A DNA stretch of 64,000 nt from Dillenia suffruticosa (Eukaryota; Streptophyta; Magnoliopsida; Dilleniales; Dilleniaceae): contig JAVTVX010000001.1 in NCBI GenBank assembly GCA_033439265.1, positions 20,044,608 to 20,108,607 on the forward strand, read 5' to 3'. Each line of letters begins with the position of its first letter. The first letter of the stretch is position 1. The notes below the pieces were generated by a model. That model saw nothing but the letters and a program-made list of their open reading frames with translations, was not told the origin of the DNA and ran no database searches. Both the position numbers and the translations under genes were made by a program. Below are positions 50,219 to 63,927 of this stretch, piece by piece.

Positions 50219-53200
50219 TCAAGAAGGAACACTTTCTGCATTTAGGTCTTCCAGATTTACTCTCATCTGTAACCCCAACTCCATCAGGCCAGTGACCATG
50301 AGGGAGATATCAGTTGTCAAGGCAGTAGCTAAGACCTGGAAAACAAAAAGGAAAATAAATGAGCGTGACAGAGTATATCAAGGCTAGACTTTGTTACATT
50401 TCTCTGTCATTCTAAACTTGGCTCATGCTGGGTCATTACCGACAAAATTTTGATACATAATTCAATCTGAAACTCGCTGCTAAATATGGTGGGATTAAGA
50501 ACTTCCTTATTTATTTATTTTCTTTTACAGAAGAAACTAGTGCTGGCCATTAACAAGAGGTTTGCTGTCATACCTTCCTATCCTCCTTTTGACGCTGTAC
50601 AACCTCCAGGGGCCACTTACTTACAAGCTTCTGAAGTTCATCAGTAATGCCTTTCCTCTTTGCATCGGAGAGAGTCTGATGTACAAACCGGTATTCTTTC
50701 CTTAACAATCACTTGTCAGGGAATCCATAAAAGAAGATGTACTTAAAACTCTGAAAAAACACAGCATGCCTGGCTTTCCATGTGTCGTGTGCTCACTAGA
50801 GTCATATTACTAGGTTTAAGAAAAATGCCTAACAAAAGCTGCTTTGGTTTTTCTTTTCATTTTTTTTCTTGGTTTAAGAAAATAATAGAAAGATCAGATA
50901 ACTTAGCAAATCTTTGAACACGTGGACTGTGCACAAAATAGCCCATACCTGATAAAGAACTTGAATAATGGCAGCAGCACTCTCAGGCTTCCGCTCAAGT
51001 AAAAAACCCTGCAAAAATAATCATATGTGAGGAACTCAATTCTTTTATACATGTAGGCAACAAAGAGGCTATAATATCCTCTCATACTACCTCACTTAGC
51101 ATCCAATATATTACAAAAACAAAAAAAAAAAAGGTTCAACTCAAAATAAATGACATTTCAATAAAACAATCTAACAATGACTCTAGGTCTCCAATCAAAA
51201 AAATGATTCTAGGGTCACCCTAATGAAGTGGGATACAAGCATGGCCAGTATAGGCTTGAGAATACAATATGAATGTCCTTACTGTACCTAGGTTCAAAAA
51301 TATCAAATGCTTGCTGACATGCCAACGAGTACAGACTTCAAGTCCCGACAAAGACTACTATAGCAAGAAAAAGCCAAAATTATAGTCATGATCAATCATA
51401 AGCAGTTAGCTTTAAATGGCTTGCATGATTGACTAAATTGGTCAGGTGTGGTACCTGAGAAAATTAAGCACTTGATGAGACATGCAAAAGAACCTACACA
51501 GAATATGATATTCCCTTGCCAATGACCAAGCTTTTGACTAAGAACATGTGATGCACCTTCGTCATGACTACCTTCATATCACTAGTAGAGAAAGAACAAA
51601 GATGAATAAAGGTGGAAGTAGATTGCTTTAGCACATGAAAAGCCAGTAGCAAGAGTGTGGTGCTTCATTAACTCTGATCTCAACTTCTCAATTTTCCGTA
51701 GGGATTCAGTGTCACCTGTACACAACAAAATATTATCATACTACTAACAAGTAAGGTATTAACATTCCGGTATGATGGAAAAATAATATTAAAATAGTTA
51801 ACCAGTTTCTCATTTTTCAATAAATTTTCTATGTTCAAGATCTTGAGGGTCCCATTCCTAAATAGAAAGTGGCCTCTTACACAACAAAGTGAATAGCTAG
51901 CCTCTTTTTAGTCCCCTAAAATGTATCTCCCTCTTCAAATGGGAAAAACTTAATTAAAGATGTCTTCGTACGGTAAACAGGGGAGCAGAGACTTGATGGT
52001 TTCTCCATCAACGACAGGTTCATCATCACATCGATTAATGTTGATGCATAAGCTTCTTCATTGCCAAAGTCCCTTAGCCAGTGGAAGAAAAGGTTAAAAA
52101 CACTCAGTGTCAGTGATGAGCCCGCTTACGCAAAGTGCTTGAAAATATATGTAAGCTATTGTCCTCTTCTTTGGTGTTTTGCAGAAAGTTGCCACCAGAT
52201 GGAATGTGCGCACCCTCGGCTTTGCACTTATAAGCTGAAGGCATCTATAGCAACAATAAAATGAAGGCACAAAAGGTTGTAAAAAGGTGAAACATCAACT
52301 GGACTTTCTGCATTCTTATCTCCAAGGAACAATAATACCTCCACATATCCATTTTCAATCGCAAATGCACGTCTTCTAGTAGTGGCCTTAAGAGGGACTC
52401 GCTATCACAGTTAAAGTTATTAAGAGACGTACCATCTTGACTACACGGAAGATTCCACTAAATGATCATTCAACATTATCAGGAATCACAGGAAAATCCC
52501 AAGAACCATTATAAAGAGAAACGATAACCTTTGGTTCCATAACCAAAGAAGATATTTTTCATCATGACAAAGATCATGAAGATGGAACTTTCTTATCATG
52601 AAGATGGAACTTTCTCTCTCGAATTTCAGAATCAGAAAGCAGCAAAATCTACTACAGTAATTAACAATACATGTTCCTCCAAATGTTAGAAAGATATTGC
52701 AATCATCTACTTATATGGCACAAAATCATTCTAATACAGTTCAAATATACCTATTTTCACAGCAAAATCCATCCATAGTTCAATTGATGTCTGTCGAAGC
52801 CTTACTCCTGCCTTGACAAATTTTTTTGGAATACTTGGTCATCAATTCCCAGTTATCAGTATTGTAACAGATGCTGCAATTGTCCATTATTACAAAATCA
52901 AATAACATATTTGGAATGGGGAAAGCTGCATCTATGTTCTGAAATTTTGTATGTGAACAGGCAAAAATTTAATAAAAAACTTTGGTAGCCATATGTTCAA
53001 AACTAAAAGTATGGAAAGCTTAAATGCTGACAACTTGCCCTTTGCTATAAATAAGAGAGGGTCTACAAGTACAAATGCCTTTCCTGGGCCTTAAAATTTT
53101 TCATGCTTGACGATATAAATCTAAAGAAGTAAAAAGACTCAACATTACAATTGCACTTCTGTACCATTGAAAAATCGAGAGTTGGATAACTAAGAACTAT

Positions 53201-55936
53201 GAAACACAACACACAATATAGGACACAACACAACATGGGCACGATGGCATAGAAATTTCATAATTTTATAGTATGATAAGTTTCACTGTGTTATGTTGTG
53301 TTGTGTCTAACAACAATGTCTACCACAGACATGACATCTATATGGACAATTCTAGGAAGGCTGATGCAACTTAGTGTAAGAATAAACAACTGAGGAGCCA
53401 CTAGCCCATCAGAGAAAGGATTTGATTTCAGAGTTGTGTTCAGAAAAGGAAGGGAAGTGCTCAAGTCACGTGATCACTCTCCTACTTAAATCTATGGACC
53501 TTAAGACATGGGACCCACTAAGTAGATAGAGGACGTGTCAAGACTCAAAAGAATAAACTGGGACCGGCAATTTGATGTTTTTGACCAGCTTTATTCCACT
53601 CAACCACCACCACATCAGAGGCCAAAAAAAATGTATTGACTTGATTCAATTACACAATGCTGGAACTTAACTTCAAATTTGAGAAAGTTCCAGCCCTCCT
53701 AAAGATCAGTCTAACACAAAGAGGCCGAGCACCCTTAATCCTCAAAATTACGCAAGCTTTAAATTATAAATGAGAAAAATCAGTAAGCCCAAACCATCAA
53801 CCTGAGCTTGATCCTTAAAAGCATTATGAAATTTTTACAGCTTCATGCAATAGCATAACTATCCATATATACAGAAATACAAATATATGAAAACGACTTA
53901 CGCAAATGAAACTTTTACACTTCATGCAATAGAATTATATATGTTTTCCATAAGATACTAAAAACCTAAACTCCATCAATCCAGCACCAGTTTAAGATAA
54001 CTCACTTTTTAGAAACACAAGAAGCATGTGAATATGATGTGGTCAATTTCTGGGGATTGTTTTAGCATGAGGAAGTTCCAATAGAGAATGCTACCTGAAG
54101 ACAATATCTGCAGTACCAGGTTGTAATGGTAAATGATTCTTCTTTAAGAGCTTCATCACTTGCACCATAAGTTTAGAATCATTCTGCTCTTTGGCATGTA
54201 ACTGCATTCACAAAAGGATTGTGATCAACATGTGCCATCTTAAAATAATAATAATAAATTACACTTTCCATTCCATTTAGCTCTAAAATCATCTGTTACC
54301 AGCAAAAAGTGGGAAGATCCTACAGTTGGAGTCAATCCATACACATTATGCATCCACAATGCCTTCTTTCCTATACATATCAAACTTAATCAAATGATGA
54401 TTCCCTAAAAGAAGAAATTCCACAGAATTTTGTTCAAAAATGGAATAACCTAATTAGCAGATCATGGAACACTAGTAACAATTGACACTGAACACGGAAC
54501 CAAATCAGTTCCACAATAGTTACAGGCTTCCAGTTCTAAATTGGGTTTTCTTGGAAGCCCAAAGAATGGAGGTCACTTCTAACTCCATAAAAGACATGAA
54601 TTTGTAGAATCATCAAACAAACAACTACTTGTAAATAAACCCTACACGAGTTTGTGGGTCCTACATAATTGCTTCATGGTTAGCAGTAGATGAAAGTATT
54701 CAGGATTGAACTCATGTGTTAAAGGTTCAAGCAAAGAATAGAATTGAAGTTTACCCTTCGGTCTTTTGCTTCCAAGCAAAAAACTCATTCCAAAATTAAG
54801 TCAATCAAACACATTTTCAATTTAAATGCGCTATATTCTTTTCTCATTTGGTCCGAAAAAGAGTCTAACATTCTGCAATAACGTGCAAAATCATCTGAGA
54901 AAACTTTTTTCGCACCTAAGACAACATAACAGTCACATAAGACTGTGCAGAAATATTGACTTATCCCATCACCAAACCGTAATGCACTATCAACAACACT
55001 TGGATAAGACAAAATCCTCCGAGATAGTCTGTTCACAGCATTGACATAGCATTAAATTAGAGATGTGTACAAATCATAAGGACCCGGTAAGACGCAAAAA
55101 TCATTCAAGAAAACATGTTTACAACTATTGAAAATGAAATGGTCAAATGTACAAAATACCCACAAAAAACTTTGAGTGCCAAAAATCAAGTTTAACCCAA
55201 TTAGCTGAAGTTCCACACAATGGAGAAGACATACCATAGTCAAGAGCTCCAACACGAACACACGCGCGAGTGATCTCACGACAAAGATTGCAGTTAAAAT
55301 TGTCGTGAATTCGGAGATTCGACAGTCTCTGTCTTATCAAAAACTCAGTCAAGATAGGTCGGAAAAAGGGCAATATGCAATAGAGAAGTTTGTATGGAGA
55401 GAGTGATTAACAAATCTTCGGAGGTGCTGTAAGATGTCGAAGAGAAGCTTAATGTCTTCAGAATTCTAACACTTTTCAATAAGAGACCAAAGCCAAGCGT
55501 TTGGCGGCATTGATTGTGTTTCTTTTACTGACTTGAGCATTTTAGCATACACTTCCTTTACACTCTCTGCAACATTCAAACATTCAATTAGAAAAACACC
55601 TCAAAATGAATGTGTGTGTGAGAGAGAGAGAGAGAGACCTGAAGAAGTTGAAGAAGAAGACGAAGAGGATGAAAACGACCCCGTTTGGATGGGAGCTGAG
55701 AAGATTGAATGTTGAATCCATGTTCGTTGTTGCTGTTGCACATTGATGGGAGACAGAGATTTAAGGGAGTGAATGAGGAATTGGGAAGATAAAACCCTGG
55801 ATAGTTTTTGAGCTTTTGATATGACTTGCATTTCTATAGAGAGAGAGTATTCAATTTTGGAGAAAAATGGAGGGTCGAGCACACGGTTTGATGTTCGAGT
55901 TTTGAATCGATAGAGCGAAGAAAGACGAGACGGCAT
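50219..55936 (-). pseudogene. Mitochondrial-looking helical (PPR-like) protein gene, ten exons, probably decayed
   Basis: Exons on the minus strand: 55936-55639, 55566-55412, 55328-55235, 54370-54300, 54201-54095, 52873-52751, 51715-51627, 51008-50949, 50675-50574 and 50335-50219 (stop TGA). Splice phases fit throughout, for about 404 residues. The N-terminus is basic and Ser-rich, like a mitochondrial presequence; starts at 55936 or 55831 are possible. The body is helical with PPR-like spacing, for example WMHNVYGLTPTVGSSHFLL, DSKLMVQVMKLLKKN and ERKPESAAAIIQVL. I recognise a conserved plant family but know no function. Three lesions are seen. An in-frame TAG in exon 2 (55468-55466) is followed by sequence that still reads well in frame. 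Exon 6 has 123 bases where 122 are needed, with an A7 run at 52827-52821. Exon 7 ends in GC, not GT (51626-51625). Assembly errors are an alternative. Confidence 0.75.
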
Positions 55937-56249
55937 TAGTAAGCCCGTACGGGCCTCATGGGCTCAGCATTAGGTTCGGTTTTCATCAACTCCAGGCCCG
56001 AGTCTGTGGGTTCCCCGTTTTTTGTTTTGTTTTTTTTTTTTTTTCTTTTTATACATACTGAGACTCAAACTCGAATTTATATTATATAAGTAGGAGGAAT
56101 GTGCCATTTGAATCAAAACACATTAGCGTTTCCCATTTTTTGTTATATAACGAGATTTGAACTCAAACTCATTACAATAGAAAAAAAAGATACGTCAATT
56201 GAGATAAATCTTGTTAGCAATTTCCTTCTTTGCTCTCTTTCCAATTTTG
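55937..56249. other. Promoter side of the decayed gene; no feature seen
   Basis: This is the 5' flank of the minus-strand gene. A T-run lies near 56022-56044. Nothing else was recognised. Confidence 0.4.
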
Positions 56250-56740
56250 ATCAGAGAAAAAACTTGTATAATTCATAAATTTTACATGTAATTTATAATT
56301 AAATTTTTGAATTTCAAATATGCAATGTTGATTACTCAAATTTTGAAAAATATACCGATTTATTCCCCATGTGAATTCATAATTTAATTTTTGAATTTCA
56401 AACATGCAATCGACACTCATACATGCGACTGTAATAATATGCCAAGTGACATGTAAGCAATTCATCTAGGTGGTATATGTGAGTGTCGATTGTGATTGTC
56501 CTAACGTAACAAATGTCATATCATTAATTTAGTCAAAATGTAATGTCAAATCAACAAATGTCATTCCACCTTAGATGTCACGTCATTGACCACATTGACG
56601 TCGCTAGTGATGAAAGAGTTAAATTATTGTATTTTTCAAAATTTGAATACTTAATCATTATATTTTGAAGTTTAAGAATTTGATCGTGAATTTCTTACAA
56701 AATTCAAAAATTTGTCAAATAATTTTTTCTTTTATTGAAA
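56250..56740. mobile_element. Fold-back MITE with long terminal inverted repeats (Mutator-like type)
   Basis: The left arm (about 56253-56357) and right arm (about 56622-56736) are imperfect inverted copies over roughly 100 bases; the clearest shared block is caaattttgaaaaata against tatttttcaaaatttg. A second inverted pair, caatcgacactca and gtgagtgtcgattg, lies inside at about 56407-56420 and 56478-56492. The left half also has an internal direct repeat (aatttttgaatttcaaa at about 56302 and 56384). The centre has repeated acgtcatt/atgtcat motifs. No coding capacity is seen. Mutator-like MITEs of this type are common in plants; the exact family is inferred. Confidence 0.65.
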
Positions 56741-57564
56741 TTTCTTGAAGGTTTATTTATTATTTTTTTACATGTTCTCACGGCCTAAAATTTAATTTTT
56801 GCATTACTAAATAAAATTACGTCAAGTAAGAGTTGGCTCTATATAGATATTAATGTAGGGTTAGGTAACATAGATAGCCTTCTACCCTCTTTTCTTATGT
56901 TTTCAATGTAAATTTTAAATCGGGCATATTATAGTGTAAAAGCATTTCTAATTAGGGATAAAGTGTAATCATTTTTAAAAGGATTAAAAGCATTACTCCA
57001 TTTTAAAATAAATAATAAGTAAATTAATATATTTTAATTTAATAAGAAACAAACTAAATTTGTACTTTTAATAAGGAAAAAAAAAACTAGTGCGTTTAAA
57101 GATAAAAAAATATGAATGAAATTAATTCAGTGAGAAAACTTGAATTTAAATTATCTAGAGAAAAAATTTAAATCAATTGTATTTAGAGAGAGCAGGATGG
57201 AAACAAGGCAAACCAGAAACAAAGCGGAAGCAAAGGGTGTCACTAGCCAAGAGCAAGACTAGCGCAGCAAAACCAATAATGGGGATGGCACCTCAGATTG
57301 CCTCCAACAAACTGCCCATAAATGTGCACAATTTGCAGATGCAAAGAAGCAATTTTTATTACTAGGTTTATAATTTACAAAATTGGAGCAAGAATAACTT
57401 AAGCAATATAAATTTTTTGGGCACACAGAGTTAAGTTACAACATATGATTACATGTTTAAATCAAAATGTCAGCCCAAATTTTGATTGAATGGGCAATAC
57501 AAAATTTCTTGTGTATTGCAAAATCTATGCAAGCTTTGGCAATTTGGATGCGAGGGGGCATAGG
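56741..57564. other. AT-rich intergenic DNA and 3' flank of MIEL1
   Basis: No gene is seen. A short open frame at 57177-57365 has no recognisable content and overlaps the likely 3' flank. Confidence 0.4.
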
Positions 57565-60500
57565 TCATTGAGGAAGAACTGGAGGGGCTATCGCGCGGGT
57601 GTTGTATGAGTTGCAGTGGCTGCATTTCTGCCCAATAATGTGGAAGAAGACTTCAGTTGTGTCGTTGCAATCATTACACAGGATCCACACCTGAAAGAAG
57701 GGATAATTGCATCTTATGGTATGCTAAGTCTGATATAACGTATTCGAGAACAGCAAAGGCAAAGGTTATCTTCTTGTTAGAAGACCCTCAAAATGCAAAA
57801 ACATATTGCCGTACTATGAATTCTTGAGTTCTTAAGCTGGTGCTTTGACATTACATAAAACGAAGGAGATTACCTTCTTGTTTCGATAGTCCTCCGGCAT
57901 GAGTGTTGCTTCAATCTGAAAACACGACAAATCGTTAGAAGTAAATAAGTGCTGATTGCCTGATAAAATAAGAAACATTGTTAGCCCATGTACCACCTGT
58001 GAAGCACAAAGACAAAAAATAAACAATAATGCTAGATCTGGCCTTAGCAGGTGCATAAACCTATGTCTGACTTGGAACTTGCAGGTGATTTAACATATGG
58101 AACCTTCTTTGCTAGGTCAATGTAAGAATGGACATCGGACGACATGGAGACAACAATATGTCAAAGTTATGCAATTTTACAGTATTCTAAGTCACAAAAT
58201 GTTACATCATGTGTTCAAAGATGTGCATCACATGGACATGATATCACACGCTCATTTCTGTAGGTATAACCCCCACCTTTGCCAGTAGGGATAACAACTA
58301 GGAACCATGATGCCACCAAAATTTTCACACCTTAATCCCCTTCAAAAAAAAGGAAAAAAAATTGCAAAAAAAAAAAAAAAACAAAAAAACACAAAAACAA
58401 AACAAAACAAAAACCTTAATCCCCGACTCTGCAAACATGCAAGGCTAATGAACCCACATGTGCAACAAAACCATACACAGCAAGCTGCTTCCTGAGAGTT
58501 TCCTCAGAAGACTAATCACAGCACAAAGTCGGAATTTCTTAGCATCCCAAATAACCCACCTTTCCACAACAAAAAATAAAAGCACTATAACCACAACCGG
58601 TAAAAGGAAGAAATGATTTTAGACATTGCCAAATTTATAAAAGGTCAAGATTCCGAACATTACTTCTCATCCATAGCTTAAAATCAGTGCTGAATAATAA
58701 ATTCACTTATTTTGTGACGTAGGTAAGTGAAGACACAAGCACTTTCCGACATTAAAAAAAACTGATAAACAAGATCATAGTTACCAAATCGCATTTTATT
58801 GTGTCAATGGCACCAGATGTTACAACCTATGTCCAATAAAATTAGAACAGAGATTTCAGCCTTCCTCTTTCCAATGCTATAAAGTAAAAAAGAAATTCTA
58901 CTCTTAAGCATGACTCCATCTTCTTTTTATGGCTACAAGAATGCTTCTTTACACAGTACCAAAAGAACTAGAATGTGATTTCTCTAGTAATATATAGCAC
59001 AAGTACCAACCCAACCAAAAAAAAAATTATAGCAATTCAGGAATTCAGACATCGAATTGCCAAGTATGATCACAGGATAAAAACAGGTCGAGTCACCAGT
59101 TAACACCAATGTCAGGGATAACAATAAAAACCAACATACTATGTATACCTGAAGACAAAAATAAACAACAAAAAATTGATGTCCAAGCCAAACATCATAT
59201 GCCAAGAAGTTCACTAGAAGCTTGAAATGATCTCGAAGGATGCTCCCTAGCCTGCCTTGACTGCTAAATGATGTTCTATTAAGAGAAACAGTTCAAGCTT
59301 AAGGTCTCACAAAGAGCATTTAAGGCACAAGCGCATTCAGAACCAAATTATATAGAAATAGAAAAAAGAAAGAAAGAAAGTTCATTACATGTTTTAGAAT
59401 CAATAAAAATTTTAACACTGCAAGTTTGCAACCCAAACACTCTATAAAAAATTTAATCAGATTACCTCCTCATCAATTCTCTTCCAAGTTCTTGACATGT
59501 CAATCACTGACTTGAAGCAGATTGGACAACTATATCTAGTAACAAAAATCCCAAATAAGTAAGAACATGCAGATTGTTCAACTCATAAGAAAAGGAATTT
59601 AAAGTAATCGGGATGCTCACTTATCATGTTTGATCATCTCATTATAACATTCACGGTGCATTGTATGCCCACATTTCATAACAGTTGTGTCTTTCAATGA
59701 GTCGAAAAGATACTGTACAAATGTTTAGTAGAATTGTTAACACATCATTAGCTTATTGCATATTAAACACTACTAGAATAATTCTGAAACAAACCTCATA
59801 ACATATTGGACAGTGATGCCTCATGGAGTTCTCCACACACAAGTGATTGTCCTGCAGGCTAACTGAGTAGCAAGACCCTGCATTTGCATAATGCACCAAC
59901 AATTCAAAAAAAACCCTTGATAGTAACAAGATCGACCAACGGAGAGAGAGCTAGTATAGACTTGACAACCGTGACATAATTGAAACTCGCAGGAAGATCT
60001 GATTCAGTATGATGAGATTTCTTGACTTCATGAATTGAATGTACAATAAAGGCGGTCCCATTTACATAGAGGAATGGCGGAAATGCAATGTAAGATCCCA
60101 ACCATAAAACTTCCAACATGGCACATTTTATGTCAGTTCCAACATACTGACTTCTGATAGCACAAATATCAAAAGAAAAAGATGATAATGTAATTCCGTC
60201 ACCGGATTAACAAAAGCAAATAAAAATACAGAAACTGATGATTGATTTAAATGAGGATCAAAAAACTATGTTAGCTCTATATGCAAGGAGAACGTATAAA
60301 ATGATGTAGGTAAGTCTATACCACACTTCTTGCAGTGAAAGAAATTCTCGCGGCCGCCAACTCTGATCAAAACATAGTGGTCACATCAGAACAAGACTAT
60401 GAAAAATACAAGGAACAAAGAACTAACAATAATAATGTTCCATTCAGTAACCTGCATATCCCACAGTCATCACAGTGAAACTGCCCTTTATCTGTCTGCA

Positions 60501-61440
60501 AGAAGCATGGTAAATAAGTATGACAAACTCACATTAAGAACAACAGGAAAACCTGAAACACAAGATAAATTACAAACATCCAGTAAGAAAATTAATCAAA
60601 GATTACCCCACATACATCGTCATCATAAAACTTGCAAACTTCACAAAAGTATTCCCCCATGTTGACGCCACAGTTAGAACAGACCTGAGCTACCTGAGAG
60701 GGGAATAATCAAAGATGAAAAAATTGTGTAAGCGATTCAAAAATTATAGACAAGAGGAACAACAAAAGGCTTATAAGTCTACACACACGCACCGATTGCT
60801 CTGTATCACAAACTGAACAAATGACCTGAAACAATCAACAATATGAATTTCATGCCAATAAAATCATAAATTTGACGCGTTCAAAAGATCAATAAAAGCA
60901 TAAATCAGACAAGTAGATTAACATACTTGCTTAACATCGTGCCGAACTAGCTCGTGCCGATCAAAGGGGTTCTTTAGCGTGCTCTAATGAATCAAAACAA
61001 ACAAGATCTCCACTTATGCAAATGCAAAATTCATCGATTATAATTGATTGGGGAGAGAGAGAGGGGGGAGAGAGAATAGGAAATGAAATATCCATACCGT
61101 GAACTCATTGTGACAATGACGACAAGGAAAGATCTCATTACAACATGGTGCCCGAATCTTGCATCTTCTCCTATAATGCGGGCATCTATAACGAAACCAT
61201 GAACAACAAAATCAAAATTTCAAATTCCAACCATAACCCCGATCTTATAACTTCATAGAATGATCAGATTGAAACCCATGAATCAGATTTATGAATGGAT
61301 AAGGAACAGAGGACATCCAAGTGATTCTATCAGCACCAAATCCATAGGAAAATAAAAAATGAAGGGAGGGAGAGGAGAGAGAAAATTTACCCGTAACCCA
61401 TCTTCCCAAAATCAAGACGTTGATTAGCAAAGTCTTCCAT
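57565..61440 (-). CDS. MIEL1: RING and CHY zinc-finger E3 ubiquitin ligase (RCHY1/MIEL1 type)
   Basis: Twelve exons on the minus strand: 61440-61391, 61185-61098, 60983-60927, 60825-60793, 60693-60616, 60495-60452, 60362-60322, 59877-59795, 59712-59621, 59535-59466, 57915-57874 and 57690-57565. They total 804 bp, or 267 residues, the length of Arabidopsis MIEL1, with every phase consistent. Domains in order: a CHY zinc finger ([22 protein letters not shown]); CTCHY-type fingers ([34 protein letters not shown]); a RING-H2 ([26 protein letters not shown]); and a C-terminal zinc ribbon ([14 protein letters not shown]). MIEL1 ubiquitinates MYB30 and MYB96 in Arabidopsis and so tunes defence, wax and ABA responses. 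The same activity is inferred here. No defects are seen. Intron 10 is about 1.55 kb. Confidence 0.95.
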
Positions 61441-62486
61441 CGATTCAAATAGAGCAAATTAAGGAGTGAACCGAGGGGTGAGAAAGAGAGAGAGGTAACC
61501 GGTTTGATTTGAGAAGGTAGGCTTCAAAAAAGTATCCGGCATACGATAAAATGGTGCCACAAAGAAAACCCCGGTTCATGTCTTCACCTTTGTTATAAAA
61601 TAATGGCAAATATTATTGGTTATGTTACGTCAGATTTTTTTTTTTTTATATAGTCCTTGACTTTTGTTTTAGTCCTTATGTTATGTGAGATATTACGCAG
61701 AGAGAGAGAGAGAGAGGGATAAGGTATAGTTTAGGCAAGTAGTCTGGGTGGAGAGAGAGAGAGAGAGAGAGAAAGCTGTTTGGCGCCGTGTGGTGGACGA
61801 ATTGAATTGAATTATTTAAAAAGGACAGTTTGATGGAGGAAGCAATCCTTTTGCGGGCATTTTGACAAACAGCTTATATGCACAATAATGCCCCGCTCAA
61901 CGCAAAAGTCACATGCTCACCTATTATTCTTTTCAATCATACGAGAAAGAAGTGGGTGATGAAATTTCTATATGATAGTTTAAATATTTTAATTAATTTA
62001 TAATTCCTTTAAATTAACATATTTTATTATTTCTTAATGTAAACAATTATCTAAATTAATTAATTTAATCTTTGTATATAATTTATTTAATATTACACTA
62101 TTCTTTTGGTTACATTGACTCCTCCTCTCCCTTTTTTTCTTCTTCCACAAATAGTACGAAGAGAATCCATCATAATAGTAAATTACTAAATGCCATGTAG
62201 ATTCTTTTACTGCTGTACTGATATCGCTATTTGCAGAAACAGTCGGGAAAAGTTCTCATGTTATCTTTGTCCCCTAATGTGCACATTAAAGGCCATGGGG
62301 GGTTACTCTAAAATTGTTTTCGGATTCATACCAAGATGGAGATTACAAGCTTGGAACAACACATTTCACAGGAAAAAGAACAAAACAAATCTAGAAAAGA
62401 ATCCACCACCCTATAGCAAGTAAAGAAGTGAGAGAGACAATCCACGTAGAAATCTTTTTGGGTCCGATAGTTAATTGTTTAATAAG

Positions 62487-62630
62487 AAAAATATTAGATC
62501 TTTTAATTAAAATTTGAATTCGAATCTTAAAAATGAAAAAAATTATATTAAAAGATCTTTCCCTTATAAAGAATTCAATAGTAACTCGAGTCAGATTAGT
62601 AAAATTTAGTTTTGGATATCAATCGGTCAA
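62487..62630 (+). repeat. SINE-like dispersed repeat, family B
   Basis: Blocks run 'ttttaattaaaatttgaattcgaatctt' (B-box-like tgaattcgaatc), an A-rich stretch, 'attaaaagatctttcccttata', 'ctcgagtcagattagtaaaa' and 'ttggatatcaatcgg'. The same order occurs at 63685-63830 and 41828-41965. Confidence 0.5.
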
Positions 62631-63684
62631 AAAATCCTTTTTAGACATGGTTTCCATACATTTGTGGATTTTAACCTTATAATGTGTCAACTTTGGCTCG
62701 ATTTCCCAAGAAGTTTGTCATGCTTTTATTTCAGTAGGAGCTTAGTTTCGGCATTTTTCTCATTGTAGGTCAAGGATTGATGGTTGAAAAGGATCCTAAC
62801 TCAAAAGACAAACTTGAAGAAGGAATCAATGCAACTTGAAATGAAGAAAATGCCGCCATGAGTTGTGCCACAGCGGTGAAGAGCAGAAAAGGAAACACCA
62901 AGCTTTCTAAGCATTGCCATGGTGGTGGCAAAGTCATCGAAGCATCTGAGAGTAGCGCCAAGCCACCACCATGGTAATGAAGATTATCACATAAGAAGCT
63001 GTTATATACATGAATATATAGTTTCTAAATTTGTTTCTATCCAAATTTCTTGGGGTAATTTTTAGTATGGTATGACTTGTATCTAAACAAGCTTTGAGGC
63101 AAATAAGGGTGAGCGTCGGTTGGGATAGGTTGTGTGTGAATTTATAATGTGTTGATAATAAGTAACATACAAATAATTCGAGTCATCGTAATGAAATTAA
63201 GAAAGAAACAAGATTTTAATAATATAATATGTTGAAGATGTCCTTCAAAACTCAAATAATAGACATTTATACTCAAATAATACGTTCATGTATTCTTTTA
63301 ATCTTACGGTTTCTTTATCCTTTTTCACATATTTTTATATATATATAATTTTTATATATCGAATTGTTTTATAAACTTGTCGATAAATAACTATAAATTA
63401 GAATTCAAACTCGTAACTAACATTATCGATCTTATGCTATTAGCCTATCACGCGGCTAGTGGATTGGCCGTTCCCCTTGTAGCATGCACATTCGGAAAGG
63501 ATCTTGATTTATTATTTTTGTTTCAAAAAATAAATAAAGACACCATCTTTGGTGGGTGAAAGTATTGATGGAGTAATGGGAGCTATAAGGTGGCCTTGGG
63601 ACCATTCCCCGGCCCACACTGTGACGATATGCAGTTTGGGAGTGCTATTCAAGCCCACAAAGTAATGGGCAGCAGATAAAGAAA

Positions 63685-63830
63685 CTAAAAATACTATATT
63701 TTTTATTCAAATTTAAAATTTTAAAATAAAAAAAATTAAATTAGAAAAGTTTTTTATAAATTAAATCTTATTCAAATCGGATTAATTAAAATATAAATTT
63801 GAATAGGGATTGATTATTAAAAAAAAAAAA
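63685..63830 (+). repeat. SINE-like dispersed repeat, family B
   Basis: A diverged copy with 'caaatttaaaatttt', an A-rich stretch, 'ttcaaatcggattaattaaa' and 'gaatagggattgattatt'. It ends near an A10 run. Confidence 0.45.
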
Positions 63831-63923
63831 TTCAGCCTCCGGTTAACAATTAAAAGGTCTCAGGCAGGCATTACAGATTTCAATTGGTTGACTTCTAATT
63901 GGATTGGCCAATCAACTTCTCTG

Positions 63924-63927
<4 letters not shown>

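Larger units (their letters stand above)
61441..63927. other. MIEL1 promoter and repeat-rich intergenic DNA
   Basis: GA-rich tracts lie at about 61700-61716 and 61751-61772. Family-B repeats lie at 62487-62630 and 63685-63830. Open frames near 62190-62423 and 62770-62961 match nothing I know. Confidence 0.4.

Noticed and set aside
52061-52264. Extra exon on the plus strand (68-codon frame)
   Set aside because: It lies in an intron of the minus-strand ten-exon gene and shows no recognisable domain.
56022-56249. Organelle DNA insertion
   Set aside because: AT-richness alone suggested it. No plastid or mitochondrial gene sequence is present here or elsewhere in the window.
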